NCBI GenBank assembly: GCA_004194705.1
Contig: SADC01001297.1
Location: 310,001 to 374,000 of the forward strand
Reading direction: 5' to 3'
Source: Ditylenchus dipsaci
Taxonomy: Eukaryota; Nematoda; Chromadorea; Rhabditida; Anguinidae
DNA length: 64,000 nt
How positions within the stretch are numbered: position 1 is the first letter of the stretch; each line of letters begins with the position of its first letter. Position numbers and translations under genes: made by a program. Below, piece by piece: positions 41,068-52,235 of the stretch. The notes beneath the pieces were generated by a model. The model ran no database searches and had not been told where the DNA came from. It saw only the letters and a program-made list of their open reading frames with translations.

Positions 41068-43100
41068 GGTCAAGAGAGGGATCTTGTGAGCACCATGTTG
41101 TTCTGCACCTACTGCTCCTCCTTCTCCAATAAATAACTTGGATGCTGAAAACTAATTAAATGTTAATGATTGTTTATTTTCAAATAAGCGCGATTCAAAT
41201 AGATCGGTTAGAAATCTTCTTGTAGTCAATGACTATTTTGGATAATTTGGAAATTGTACAAAGCGCATTTTCTCCTCTACAAAATGAGATGTTATACACT
41301 TGTGAATGTCAGTGCCCGTCAACCCGAATAAGACCTATTTGGATTAGCGGTGACGAGTTTTTCATAACAAAACCAAAAAATTTCAAAATTTTCATAATTT
41401 TCAAAATTAAGCTTCAAAATATTTGAAAAAAAATTATAAGTATAGCATTGATGAATATCGAATAAATTTACATAAATATAAGAGAACTATAGCTTTTCAC
41501 AAGTACAATTTCTGCTAATAGCTAAACGGCAGTTTGTATTTTTCATAATACATTAAACATCCTGTGTATAAACAGGTTATATTAAAACAAACAAAACTAT
41601 GTGCAAAGTTTTATTTTAAGCTATAGATATGACAAAAAACTTAAAATAGCAAACAATAACAAACGTAAAAAGCATTTTAAAAACAAAAAATGGCAACGAA
41701 CTGATTGGACCATAAATAAACTTTTTGCTCCTACTTTCACGTACATTATTAACATGCTGAGAAAAATTGCTGTTAAAAAGTAATTTAGTCCAAATGGTTT
41801 GCACCCGCAAAAACGAAAATGCACAGATCTATTATTTGAAAAATTGAATCCTAAACAAGAGATAACTCATTTGGAATGCTCACACACCCATATTTTTGCT
41901 AAATATGCCTTGCTCCGCCCTGTTCTTTATAGTTATAGTTAAATTGTGATCATGGTGATTAAGGTGATTATGGTTAACCTATTCACCTTGTCGGAAAAAT
42001 AACAGGCAGGTCCATGTATTTTTCAGGAAAAAACAACAGGAGGTTCAAGGCATATTCTACAAAATATGGTGTTGTGATGATTTCGAATGAGTGACGAAGC
42101 TTTTTGCGTGCTAAATTAGTTGGCAGCATAATCATGTATAAACCCAAAAAAGGAATTGTTGCCTGCAAATAAGAAGAGCCGGTCAAACTGGAGACTATGA
42201 ACATCCTATCGCTTCGAGACAAAACAAACTTCACAAATTTTGCCGAAAATTATATAACGCGAAACATTTGAAAACTACCACACAATAAAAGATAAAGGAT
42301 TTTTTGCAAAAAAATCTCAGCAATATCTGTTGCACAAAAAGCAAACAACAAAAAATGTCTCCCACAAGTCTCAAAGACAAAAAAGCAGCGGCGTCGAAAT
42401 GCATAGATAGGGAAAAAAGATAGGCAGAAGATCTACACGTCACTTACGCACCGGAACCAACAAACTCATAAAATATTTGGCATCTCTTCCTGCTCCTTCA
42501 AAGTCAGCAACATTTAATAGGGGCATCTATTGCCCTTACACAGATTAATTGGTTATGTACATGCTTGAGCAGGGCACCCACAACCAGCAGCCACCTATTG
42601 ATTATTATGGCACGGGAATGCTACTACTGCCCATACAGAATATAAAATTAGTGGGCAGGAGGTGTGTGATATATATATTACTTCAAATAATTGGAGTAAT
42701 CAGCCGACCACAAATTTTTTGCTGCTGCATTAGCATAATAAGCTTAGGTTGGTGGCACAACAACAAATGACTGCTACTGCTTTTCAGATCACAAACAACA
42801 CCTCTTTTGTGTGAGGCAGTTGGAAATGTCAAACTGCAAAAATGGTTATGACCAAGATTTGTTATTATGAAGAGTGAAAAATTTTAATAATTTATGAAAT
42901 GGTATATTATGGGCTTGGACAATTAAAGTCTTGCAAAAATAACAAGGTGTTCACAATGCATGAAAAGGCTGAAAAAGATTCAGTGTCACAAGATTCTGAA
43001 TGTGAAACATAATTCACTCTCGCTAATTAGCATGCCATTTTTTTAAGTTTAACCTAAGTTTTGGCGTATTTTTACATGGCGCAAAGAGGTGTACCGAGAC
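41068..43100. other. Upstream region of the receptor gene
   Basis: AT-rich and apparently single-copy. Two minus-strand open segments (42005-42180 and 42440-42520) have splice-like borders, but their frames do not join and match no family I recognise. The receptor promoter presumably lies here; no element can be named. Confidence 0.45.
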
Positions 43101-43108
43101 CTGCTGAG

Positions 43109-43506
43109 GGTACTTGTTGCGTTTACGCCCCCCCCCCCCCGATCGCCAGCGTTTATATGTAAACATTGAATTTTTTTATTCGCATGCATATAACAACACA
43201 ATTTGTAACCACAAATGAAACATAATGTCTACTCCTTTGAATTTTCTACGCCAGACGAAATCAGAAATGTAGCTACGAAAGACAGATCGGTGCGTTCCAT
43301 ATTCATACTTGTGTCGAAGCTTGAACTTCTGCCAGGTTGTTTCTACCGTTTGAGTAGAGATTGGCGAGGTTGAAGCTACGTAGTTCTTCCATTATCTAAA
43401 ACATTTAAAATTTAAAAGATTTCCAAAAACAATGCTCCAAAAACAATGTCAAAAATCGAGTCAAGATTTGGCAATGGGGGGGGGGGGCGTAAACGCAACA
43501 AGTACC
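43109..43506. mobile_element. hAT-like MITE with C/G runs
   Basis: Terminal inverted repeat GGTACTTGTTGCGTTTACGC followed by a C run, and the complement. Identical 8-bp duplications CTGCTGAG flank it (43101-43108 and 43507-43514). The interior is non-repetitive. 398 bp. Confidence 0.9.
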
Positions 43507-43574
43507 CTGCTGAGAAATAAAGTCGGTCGTTTTTACCTTCTGAAGTAGAAAACCGCAGCTAACATACTGGTGCA

Positions 43575-43975
43575 AAAAATTCGTTCCCGCCTAGTGTCCG
43601 ACACTTTTTTACCGCTATTTTTGAAGACTTTTATCAAATCTGATTCGTTAGTCTAATTGGAAATATCGCAAGGATTCCGATTTTGCCGGTCGTTTTTGTA
43701 AAAGGCAACTTTTTCTGAAAAGACCCGCTCCTCTCGATATAGTGTAGCATTATTTTCAAAAAAAGGCTACACTATATCGAGAGGCGCGAGTCTTTTCGGC
43801 AAAGATGTTGCCATTCACAAAAACGACCGGTAAAATCGTAATCCTTGCGATAATTCTGAATAGAATGAAGAACCTGATCTGGTAAAAGTTTTAAAAATTA
43901 GACGTAACAAGAGTATCGGACCTTAGGCAGAAATAAAATTTTGCACCTACACTATATCGAGAGTAGGCTGTAGTT
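43575..43975. mobile_element. Core-bearing MITE, word GATATAGTGTAGC
   Basis: The arms pair around a centre near 43760 (CTCTCGATATAGTGTAGC and complement). Cores GTCCGACACTTTTTTACC and GATTTTGCCGGTCGTTTTTG match those at 5.8 and 46.1 kb. The right end GAGAGTAGGCTG is followed by TA; the left end is eroded. Confidence 0.7.
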
Positions 43976-44104
43976 TAAGCATTAAGATATCTGTAAAACA
44001 TTTGTTCCACAAAACTTAACACAATTGAGTCAAACTCTCAGGTCGGGCGTCAACTTTAGACTGTGCTAAACAACTTGGCTTAAAAAAATCAATCAGTTAA
44101 CACT

Positions 44105-44345
44105 TAAAGGGGCATGGTCACCTGTTTTTAAATTTGTACCCGGAATTCAAAAAATTTTCCGAATCATTGAACTTTTGTACAGATTTTGAGCTTGGTTTCT
44201 AACAAAACAAGGTCTAGAATTTAATTTTAAGTATAGTTTTGTTAGAAATCAAGTTGAAAAAAATCCGAACAGAAGTTGAATGATTTGGAAAAAATCTTTG
44301 AATTGGCGGGGGCAAAATTTGTAACAGGTGACCATGCCCCTTCAA
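44105..44345. repeat. Palindrome ending AAAGGGGCATGGTCACCTG
   Basis: The left end AAAGGGGCATGGTCACCTG pairs with CAGGTGACCATGCCCCTT, and the arms meet around ACAAAACAAGGTCTAG. Related ends (AAAGGGGCAT) appear at about 59558. Confidence 0.7.
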
Positions 44346-44755
44346 ATGGCCAAAAATTTACGACAACCCAGGTTTTTCTATCTTCAAAAGAAACTTTCAA
44401 TTTTTTCGCTAGGATTACTGCTCACCACATACCACAAATATACAAAAATGCCTAACCTGTATCTATTTTACAAAAACCCGATCTCCCATGATGGTCACAT
44501 CCTGGTTTTTTGAATATTTGTTGTCATAACAAATGATCAGAGCAAAACAAGTAATTGAACTGTCTTGAAGCAAAAATAACACGATTTTTGTGCTTTTCGC
44601 CATCATGGAAGGACGGATTTTATAAAGTAGACACAAGGTAGGCTCCATATTTTGTGTTATTTGTCGTATGTGGTGAGTATTAATCCAAGCGAAAAAAATG
44701 AAAGTTTCTAATAAAAATAGAAAAATCTGGGTTGTCGTAAATAGCGGCCCATTTA
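44346..44755. repeat. Palindrome with about 180-bp arms
   Basis: AATTTACGACAACCCAGG, GAAACTTTCA and CTCACCACATAC pair with the right half, ending CTGGGTTGTCGTAAAT. It abuts the preceding palindrome. Confidence 0.7.
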
Positions 44756-46078
44756 ATAGTTAAAATATTAATTATTTCCAAATTATGATGTGCAAAGCGC
44801 ATAGTGTCAAATCCAGCTTATGAGAACTCATATAAAAGAGTAAGAGCCTAAGCCTAAAAATTCTATCAATTAAAAGACCTTAAACTTCCTGACATGCACC
44901 AAAATATGTGGCACATTCAGCAGCAATGCGACTCCGGAAAACTCGGCTGGAGACGAGGGGGCTTTAATTACCACTACAACAACAAGCACCCTTCCGAACA
45001 CACTGAAGCCAGGAGCAGCAAGAAAAAAAGGGGAAGAACATCCCCTGAATTGGCAATTAGTTGGTGGTGGTGTCCAACAAAGTTTTAATCTGCCCCCATT
45101 TATCCCTCTCATATTGCTGCTGCTGTTGTGCACATCCTTGCCTAATCTTGATGGGGGGGGCAGGAGGACTTGTCAACTGCCCTTTCTATTCAGTGCTTTC
45201 AAGGAGGAGGGCATGCCGAAGCTTCAAATAAGCACAAGATAAATACTTTTTGATGAGAATTTCATAAACTCCGAGAGGCAATCGACACAAGCCATGCCCC
45301 TTTTCAATTCACACACTTTTCGTGGATCTTTTTGTGTTTGTCAAGCAGCTTTAGCCACAGGCTATTCATTGAAAAGTGGAGTAGTGGGGGTTTGCAAAGA
45401 AAGAACCAACAATAATAATAATGATGATGAGGCAAAAAGAAAAAGCTAGCCATCAATGAGAAGCAGGCAACATTAATGTTCGAAAATATTTCGCCAAAAT
45501 GCCGCTCCAATGCAGTCAATTTTTTTTGGTGTGGTGGGTGGGAGCCCCTTAGTTTAGAAGCTGCTTGCAAGCTCAATATTGTGAACAATGAAAAATATTG
45601 AGAAAATAGGATGTAAGCAATGGGGTGTGAAGACCAATTAGATAAAGTTGAGTGGACAACAATTAGGCATACAACAATGATGTACTTTAGGGAAATATAA
45701 ACAGATCGCAATTTTGGCTTGCAACAACCAAAAACACCACAATATACTAAAAATAACATTTTTCTCAAAAGAATAATAAAAGTTCATGTAGCTCGCAAGT
45801 GCACTTCGCAAGCTTGTTTTTCACTCGATAAATTGAGTTTGGTTTTATTGGAGAGCCGTTTTTTCACCTCCCTCTTTTAGCTCACAATTTAAGTTCATAA
45901 AATAAAAGTTATAGTTAGTTAATCAGGTTGGTTGAATAGTTGAGAGTCATTTTGAGCTATTGTTGAGATTTGCCAAAAGTGTGGGTGCCAAAAAAATTGT
46001 CGCCGAAAATGGGTAGTCGATGCGTTACTAATCGAGCTCAAAGTTGCTTGAGTTGTCATGTCTTCTTTAATTTAGATA
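44756..46078. other. Single-copy stretch without a gene
   Basis: Low-repeat, non-palindromic sequence rich in CAACAA/TTATTA motifs. A 154-codon minus-strand frame (45304-45768) has no family features and no supporting splice structure. It may hold distal regulatory DNA but nothing specific can be shown. Confidence 0.45.
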
Positions 46079-46500
46079 CAGTCAACTCACGATATAATGG
46101 CCCCACCTCAAGTCCGTTCTTGCCTAGGTTCCGACACTTTTTTTACTCTTATTGTTGAATCGTTTTGCGAGTTGTCTTTGGCTAGTCCAGTCCTAAATAT
46201 CGTAAGGATTTCAATTTTGCCGATCTTTTTTCAAATAAAAAAAAATTCTGCCGAAAAGATCCGCGGGTACCCGATATAAAGGCCCCTATTTTAGAGGGCC
46301 GTTATATCGAGTGTCCGCGGATTTTTTCAGCAAAATTATTTTTTATTTGAAAGACGATCGGCAAAATCGAAATTCTTACGATATTTAGGACTGGACTAGC
46401 CAAAGACGACTCGCAAAACAATTCAAAATCAGGGTAAAAAAGTGTCAGACCCTTAGTGGGAACGAATTTGAGGTGGGGCCCTTTTATCGAGGGTTGACTG
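46079..46500. mobile_element. TA-flanked core-bearing MITE, word GATATAATGGCCCC
   Basis: TA at 46077-46078 and 46501-46502. Ends CAGTCAACTCACGATATAA and complement-like GATAT.../TCGAGGGTTGACTG. The cores GTTCCGACACTTTTTTTAC and ATTTTGCCGATCTTTTTTC match the 5.8-kb element. Word variants: GATATAAAGGCCCC, CGTTATATCGAG. Confidence 0.8.
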
Positions 46501-46502
46501 TA

Positions 46503-47392
46503 GTTTTAAAAATTAAATTGCTGAAACAATAAATTTCGTTTTCAAAAATAAGACGAAGTTGCAAGCTTTGAATATATTTTGCAACAACAGACACAGCTCA
46601 CCAAAAATAAATGAAAATGGTTTTTAGAACGAACAAAATTTTCTATTTTGATTTGTTTTGTTGGACTCTTGTTCACAAATCTGTCGTTGTTGAGCAGAAT
46701 GCATTAGAAGGGGCAATGCAACATTGTTACAAAGGTTATAAAGTAAAAGTTAAAATCAAATTTTCTTTTTTCCTAGAAAAATAAGTCAATATTTGAGCAA
46801 GAGTAGAGGGAAAATACTAGTAAGGGGTGACATATACCTGACATTTGTAGATTTTAAGTCTGAACTAAATTAGCTCTTAAAATTTGACTAAGAAAAAACA
46901 TGGTTTCCTGAGAAGCTTTCAGTTTGGGGGGGGGGGTTAGGGAGAGGGGGAGGGTATAGGGGGTGAATATTTTTTTGCATTTTTAATATAAAGTCAAAAA
47001 AGTTGGAGGTTGAAAAGTAGGAAAAGTAGAAAACGACATGTCGTTTTATTAAAATAAGTATGGTATCAATGACCTTAAAAAAATAGTTTGAACGCACATA
47101 AAGTTTCAAGGAATTGCATCACTCGATAGCTCTGCCCCGTTGGTGAAATGAACTTTGAAATTTACATAAATAGTTATAAAATTGATTTTGGTAACTTTCG
47201 TTTCTTTTTAAACAAATCCAATTTTCTGTTTGTGGCCGTCCCTAATTGCAAATACCGTATTCTCTCTAATAAACCCACACCCTCGTTTTTTTGACTGGGA
47301 ATTTAGAGTTAGGGTCATTTTTCATTGCAAATGTCAACATTTTGGGGATTGAAGACTAATCCCACAGTGGGATTAATAGAGACAATACGGTA
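46503..47392. other. Spacer without a gene
   Basis: AT-rich. It holds a G run at about 46926 and a purine-rich block, and I see no exon or clear palindrome. A short inverted pair around CCCACACCCTCG/AATCCCACAGTGGG near 47275-47375 is weak. Confidence 0.4.
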
Positions 47393-47763
47393 CAGTCGAC
47401 GCTTGATTTAACATACGCTCGATATAACATACGATTTTAGGTTTTTTTTGGCAAAAAACTTTTATTTTTTACTTTTCTTTCTGAATTCTGAAGACACTCA
47501 CCCCCTTAAAATTCTTTGCTTGACATTTCTGTCTTTTTAGAATTTCTCGTTCCAAAAAAATTCTGAGAAATTTTGAATATTTCGAGTTTTGGCAATTTTC
47601 TCAGATTTTTTTCCCGAAGCCAAAAATTCTAAAAAGACAGAAATGCCAAGAAAATTTGGGAGGTGGGTATTCTCAGAATTCAAAAAATATTAAAATATTA
47701 AAAATTGCCAAAAAACGAAAGTCGTATGTTAAATCGAGCGTATGTTAAATCAAGCGTCTACTG
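47393..47763. mobile_element. TA-flanked MITE, word GATTTAACATACG
   Basis: TA at 47391-47392 and 47764-47765. Ends CAGTCGACGCTTGATTTAAC and its complement. The word (TCGATATAACATACG, GTATGTTAAATC) recurs twice per arm. The interior pairs over most of its length (CTAAAAAGACAGAAATG). Confidence 0.85.
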
Positions 47764-47849
47764 TAGTTAAATTCAATTTGATAAATTTTGCATAAACACA
47801 TAAGCAGACAAAGGCCATTAGTATTTGACATGTTGCAACTAAAAATAAA

Positions 47850-48847
47850 GGCTGGGGAAACTTGCCAAAAACGAAATTTGCCAAATACGAAATTTGCCAA
47901 AACGAAATTTGCCAAAACGAAATTTGCCAAATCGAAATGCGCCAAAACGAAATATGCCGAAACGAAATTTGGCCAACGAACCAACAGGGGGACCAAGGCA
48001 GTTTTTACGTATTTTTCAAAATTTTCGGAATTCTGTCCTAACTGTCCTAACCACCTAAAATCACCCCAAACCAGCGAAAACCATCCAAAATCACCCAAAA
48101 CCCCAAAATCATACAAAACCACCCCAAACCACCCGAAACAATCCGAAACTAAACTAAACAAAAATTTGCGGGAATTTGAATTTTTAGTCTGAACCAACCA
48201 AACCAAGTGGTCGTCGACTTGGATCGAAATTTTTTTTTACGTTTTGGATTCCAAATCCTATTTTCTGGACTTATTCGTGCACGCTGAACATGGTTTGACA
48301 GTGGTAAAATCACGTTTATGAAGAAATTTTTGAGTTTGGGGAATAATTGATTTTGGTAAAATCAATTATTTGCCAAAGCTCAAAAAATAACTGAGAAAAC
48401 GGCATTTTGCCACTGTCAAACCATGTAAGCGTGCATGAATTAGTCTAGAAAACTGGTTTTAGAACCCAAAAACGTAAAAAAATTTTTTGATCCAAGTGGA
48501 CGACACTTGGTTTGGTTGGTTCAGACTAAAAATTCAAATTCCCGCAAAAATTTTTGTTTAGTTTAGTTTCGGATTGTTTCGGGTGGTTTGGGGTGGTTTG
48601 TATGATTTTGGGTGTTTTGGGTGATTTTGGATGGTTTTCGCTGGTTTGGGTGATTTTAGGTGTTAGGACAGTTAGGACAGAATTCCGAAAATTTTGAAAA
48701 ATACGTAAAAACTGCCTTGGTCCCCCTGTTGGTTCGTTGGCCAAATTTCGTTTCGGCAAATTTCGTTTGGCATATTTCGTTTTGGCGCATTTCGATTTGG
48801 CAAATTTCGTTTTGGCAAATTTCGTTTTTGGCAAGTTTCCCCTAGCC
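47850..48847. mobile_element. hAT-like MITE, word AAACGAAATTTGCC
   Basis: Ends GGCTGGGGAAACTTGCC and the complement of GGCTAGGGGAAACTTGCC. Identical 8-bp duplications AAAATAAA flank it (47842-47849 and 48848-48855). Same family as 36723-37071 but a different word. Further inward the arms share an ACCAAACCACCCGAAAC-type array and AAGTGGTCGTC(G)ACTTGG. Frames through it are mirror images. Confidence 0.9.
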
Positions 48848-48855
48848 AAAATAAA

Positions 48856-49588
48856 TTGCGAAGAAAACTATATAAATACCAACTTTAACAAAAATAAAAA
48901 TATTTTTAATCATTTTAAACACAAAAAATAATTAAACCTTTTTTAATATTAAATGCAAATTAAAAATCGTGTAACAAAAATTTGTCTTTCTGCAACTATA
49001 ATTCACACTTAACAAGTGCCACTTCTAGTCCCAGTGTTTTATTTATAGAATTTCCGGTTGTCTTTTTCTGACTTTGCTTAGAAGCCAGCCTCCCGCAAAA
49101 GTTGCGCACTACATCTTATTATTAAATTAATATTTCTCTCTCTTGTTGCTTTTTGAAAATTTGTTGAACCCCCACACAGCAAGTGTACTACTGCTACTTG
49201 TGAACCACCCCCCCCCTTCCTCTAGTGAAGCGTGGAAAGGCCGCATAATTGGTTTAAGAGGTGTGAAATGGGCAAATCACAATATTAGTGACGTACACAA
49301 GGAAGCATACACTGGATGGATGGAGCACACAAGGGCCACTTCAAAGATTAGCACAGATTAGTGGAACAATAAAGATTGGAAAAATCTGATGGTTTAATCC
49401 ATTTTAATTAATAAGTGATGATTTAAAAAAAAATAAATATTAAAAATTTCACCTTTTTCTATAAATTTTTTTTACTTAAAAATGATGTCTTGAGAAAACT
49501 ACATACAAATTTAATTTTTTTTATCTCTGTTTGCTGAAAAAAAGGAATTTAAGCAAACTGTTTTTGCTGGATTTTTCGAATAATGGCT
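48856..49588. other. Spacer without a gene
   Basis: AT-rich, apparently single-copy, no palindrome. Short frames only. Confidence 0.45.
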
Positions 49589-51034
49589 TGGTTACAATGG
49601 CATGTCGATGTCGAAGTCGATGTCGATGTCGAAGCAAAGTGGTTACAGTGACATGTCGATGTCGAAGGTGGTTACAGTGACGTGTCGAAGTCGATGTCGA
49701 TGTCGAAGTAGGCTTTTTAATATAGATTTTGGGAATTTGAAATCGTTCGAATTTTTTTTCTTCTGCTTCGATAAGAGCTAGGTTTTTAACAGTCAAATAC
49801 AATTATTTTTTACTCATCTGGTGCGGAATTTCATGCGCTATCTTTTGTGCTATAAAATTTTTGAAAAAAGACAATGAAAAAATGTCTAACGAATTGATTT
49901 TTCAGAACTACATCGCATTTTTCTTTGCACTTCGACATGGACTTCGACAGGGACTTCGACATGCCTTTATTTTTCTAGTCTTTTATGATTTTCAACACCG
50001 GAGAGACCGTATGTCCTGAAAGTATATTCTTGTGCAGAATTTCACGCTGAACACGATGGTGGAAAAAAATTCACAAAGAGTCATTGTATGGTGGTCTGTT
50101 GCTCTGTGAACCGACCAAGTAACGATTTTTGCCTATGCAACTTCAAAGAGATAGACCATGCGAACTTTTTAAGGCTCAAATTGTTTTACCACCTCAAATT
50201 ATTTTTTATCCCCGAAGAATTTAAAGAAATATTTGCTAAAAGGCACATTTGCTTAAAAAAATTTCGCTAAAGACACACTTGGTAAACAAAATTTTGGTAA
50301 AGGCCTTTTCTGGTTCCTTTTGTTTCACAGGTATGATGACAATACGGTATTTTGAAAATGCAGGTACGTGGAATAGAACATGTGACCTTAAACATTTACC
50401 CCATCACTTTAACCACTGCACTATGAACTCAATTGCATGAAACCCCAAGTGCGTCACCCTCCAATGCAAGTCATTATTTTGAACATTTTTACCTACTTAA
50501 CCCACTTGGATAGTATCTAAACCACGTGTATAGTATATTTCCACCCATATGGGTTCGAACGGCGGTACCCCGAAATTTAAGAGGCATTTTGCATTTTGAA
50601 AAATTAAAATTTCTTAAAAATAAAAAAAAGCCATTTTTTCTAACTTAAAATTGTGTGGGGAATTGGGTTTGTTAAGCCCAAAGTTGCGATTTTACACACC
50701 CCAACTTCGATACCTGGCGTAGATGTCACCTGGCCAGGTGGATGTCTACCTGGATGGCCTAAAAATAAAAAAGTTCATTTAAATAAAATAATCCGTTTTT
50801 CCAAACTAAAAAATCTGTGAAGAGTTGGGCTTGTTTAGACCAAAAGTGCGATTTTACCTACCCAACCCAAATCAAGGTTGTGTACCACTTGGACAGGCTG
50901 ATATCCAAGAGTAGGGCAGATTCACCGAATGACCTGAAAGGTCAAACGTTAGTCTTTTTACATCTAAAATTATGGTAAAAAATGAAGTGTGCACCCAGGT
51001 GGATTCGAACCAGCAACATCAGCGGTGGATAACC

Positions 51035-51345
51035 AAGTGGTCGTCCACTTGGATCAAAAAACAATTCACGTTTTTCAGAATTTGAAACCTATTTTCTGGA
51101 CTGATTCGGGCATGCTGAAGATGGTTTGATAGGGGTAAAATGAAGTTTTCTCGGATATTTTTTGAGTATTGAGCAATAACTGATTTTGGTGAAATCAATT
51201 ATTGCCCAAAACTCAAAAAATACTCGAGAAAACGGCATTTTACTATTATCAAACCATCATCAGCATGCTCGAATTAATCCAAAAAATAGATTTTGGAACA
51301 AGAAAAACGTAAAATTTTTTTAGCACCAAGTGGACGACCACTTGG
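51035..51345. repeat. Palindrome around AAGTGGTCGTCCACTTGG
   Basis: The left AACCAAGTGGTCGTCCACTT and right AAGTGGACGACCACTTGGTT bracket paired ACTCAAAAAATACTCGAG and GATTTTGGTGAAATCAA. Related palindromes lie at 48195-48510 and 62925-63190. Confidence 0.7.
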
Positions 51346-51597
51346 TTTGGTTGCTTCAGACTGAAAAATTTAAAAAGGACCGCAAATTTACCGAAGGGTG
51401 GATTTACCACGAGTGAATTTACCGGAGGGTGGATATCCACCTGACCAGGCGGTACCTATCCAAGCTTTTGGAGACCGGAAGGGTTACCACTTTAAAGTGG
51501 GTTAGTTGCTCAGGTTATTTTCTGAAAACATTGTATATAGCAGCAGAATGCACCACTGATCAGTAAAGAAGATCAAAAATAAGACAGAAAAAATTCT

Positions 51598-51815
51598 GAA
51601 AAAAACTTTGACTTTGACTTTCTGTTTCAAACTTTTTTGAAACGCCAGTCAAAGTCAAGGGCAAAGTCATAGTCAAAGTCATGCGTAAACAGCCAAAAGT
51701 CAAAGTCAATGTCAAAGGCAAAGTTGACTTGCAGGTTGACTTGCAAGTCAACTTTCTGTGCGTACACACAAAACTTTGACTTTGCCCTTGACTTTGACTT
51801 GCTCTGCGTACACGA
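51598..51815. repeat. Palindromic array of GTCAAAGTCAAGG
   Basis: Words GACTTTGACTT and AAGTCAAAGTC alternate in both orientations around GACTTGCAGGTTGACTTGC. Low-complexity peptides read from it are artefacts. Confidence 0.6.
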
Positions 51816-52235
51816 GGCATTATGGTTGCAAAGCCTATTTCACACATTTTGCACGACAATACCAAGAATATTTGGCTGCTTCGCGGACGAAGACCAGCAC
51901 ATTACCCATTGCAAGGGATTGGGGTAAAAAAAACTCAAGGAACCGAAAAAGGTATTCTCAAGAAAAACACTCTTTGGAGGGGCTTTTACGTTTTGATACT
52001 ATCCAAGTGGGTTAGGTAGTTAAAAAAAGTTCAAAATAATGACTTCTTCTTCAAGATAATAAAAAAACAATAAAAAATATATGAAAAATATGGTGTGGTG
52101 ACCGATTCTCATTTCTCATTCCGATTTCTCATTATGGTGACCGATTTCCCATTGTAACCACCTTCGACATCGACTTCTATTGTAACCACCTTCGACATCG
52201 ACATCGACATAGACATCGACATGCCATTGTAACCA

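Larger units (their letters stand above)
49589..52235. mobile_element. 2.6-kb element, word GTCGATGTCGAAG
   Basis: Ends TGGTTACAATGGCATGTCG and the complement ending ATTGTAACCA. Near both ends GTCGATGTCGAA words alternate with GTGGTTACAGTGACATG, so copies of the terminal sequence recur within the arm. The interior holds a repeat shared with 17.7 kb (about 50003-50120), an AAGTGGTCGTCCACTTGG palindrome (51035-51345), and a GTCAAAGTCAAGG palindromic array (51598-51815). No transposase recognised; no target duplication found. Confidence 0.65.

Noticed and set aside
41983..42530. Possible minus-strand exons (containing ITTPYFVEYALNLLLFF and NVADFEGAGRDAKYFMSLL)
   Set aside because: Both have splice-like borders, but their phases do not join without a stop and I recognise no family. 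Kept as a weak lead only.
45304..45768. 154-codon minus-strand frame
   Set aside because: Composition is that of AT-rich, TTATTA-rich DNA. No domain, conserved motif or splice partner.
47745..48849. Three frames above 100 codons, rich in Lys/Thr/Phe or Pro/Asn/His
   Set aside because: They translate the word arrays of the 47850-48847 MITE, and the two arms give the same peptide on opposite strands.
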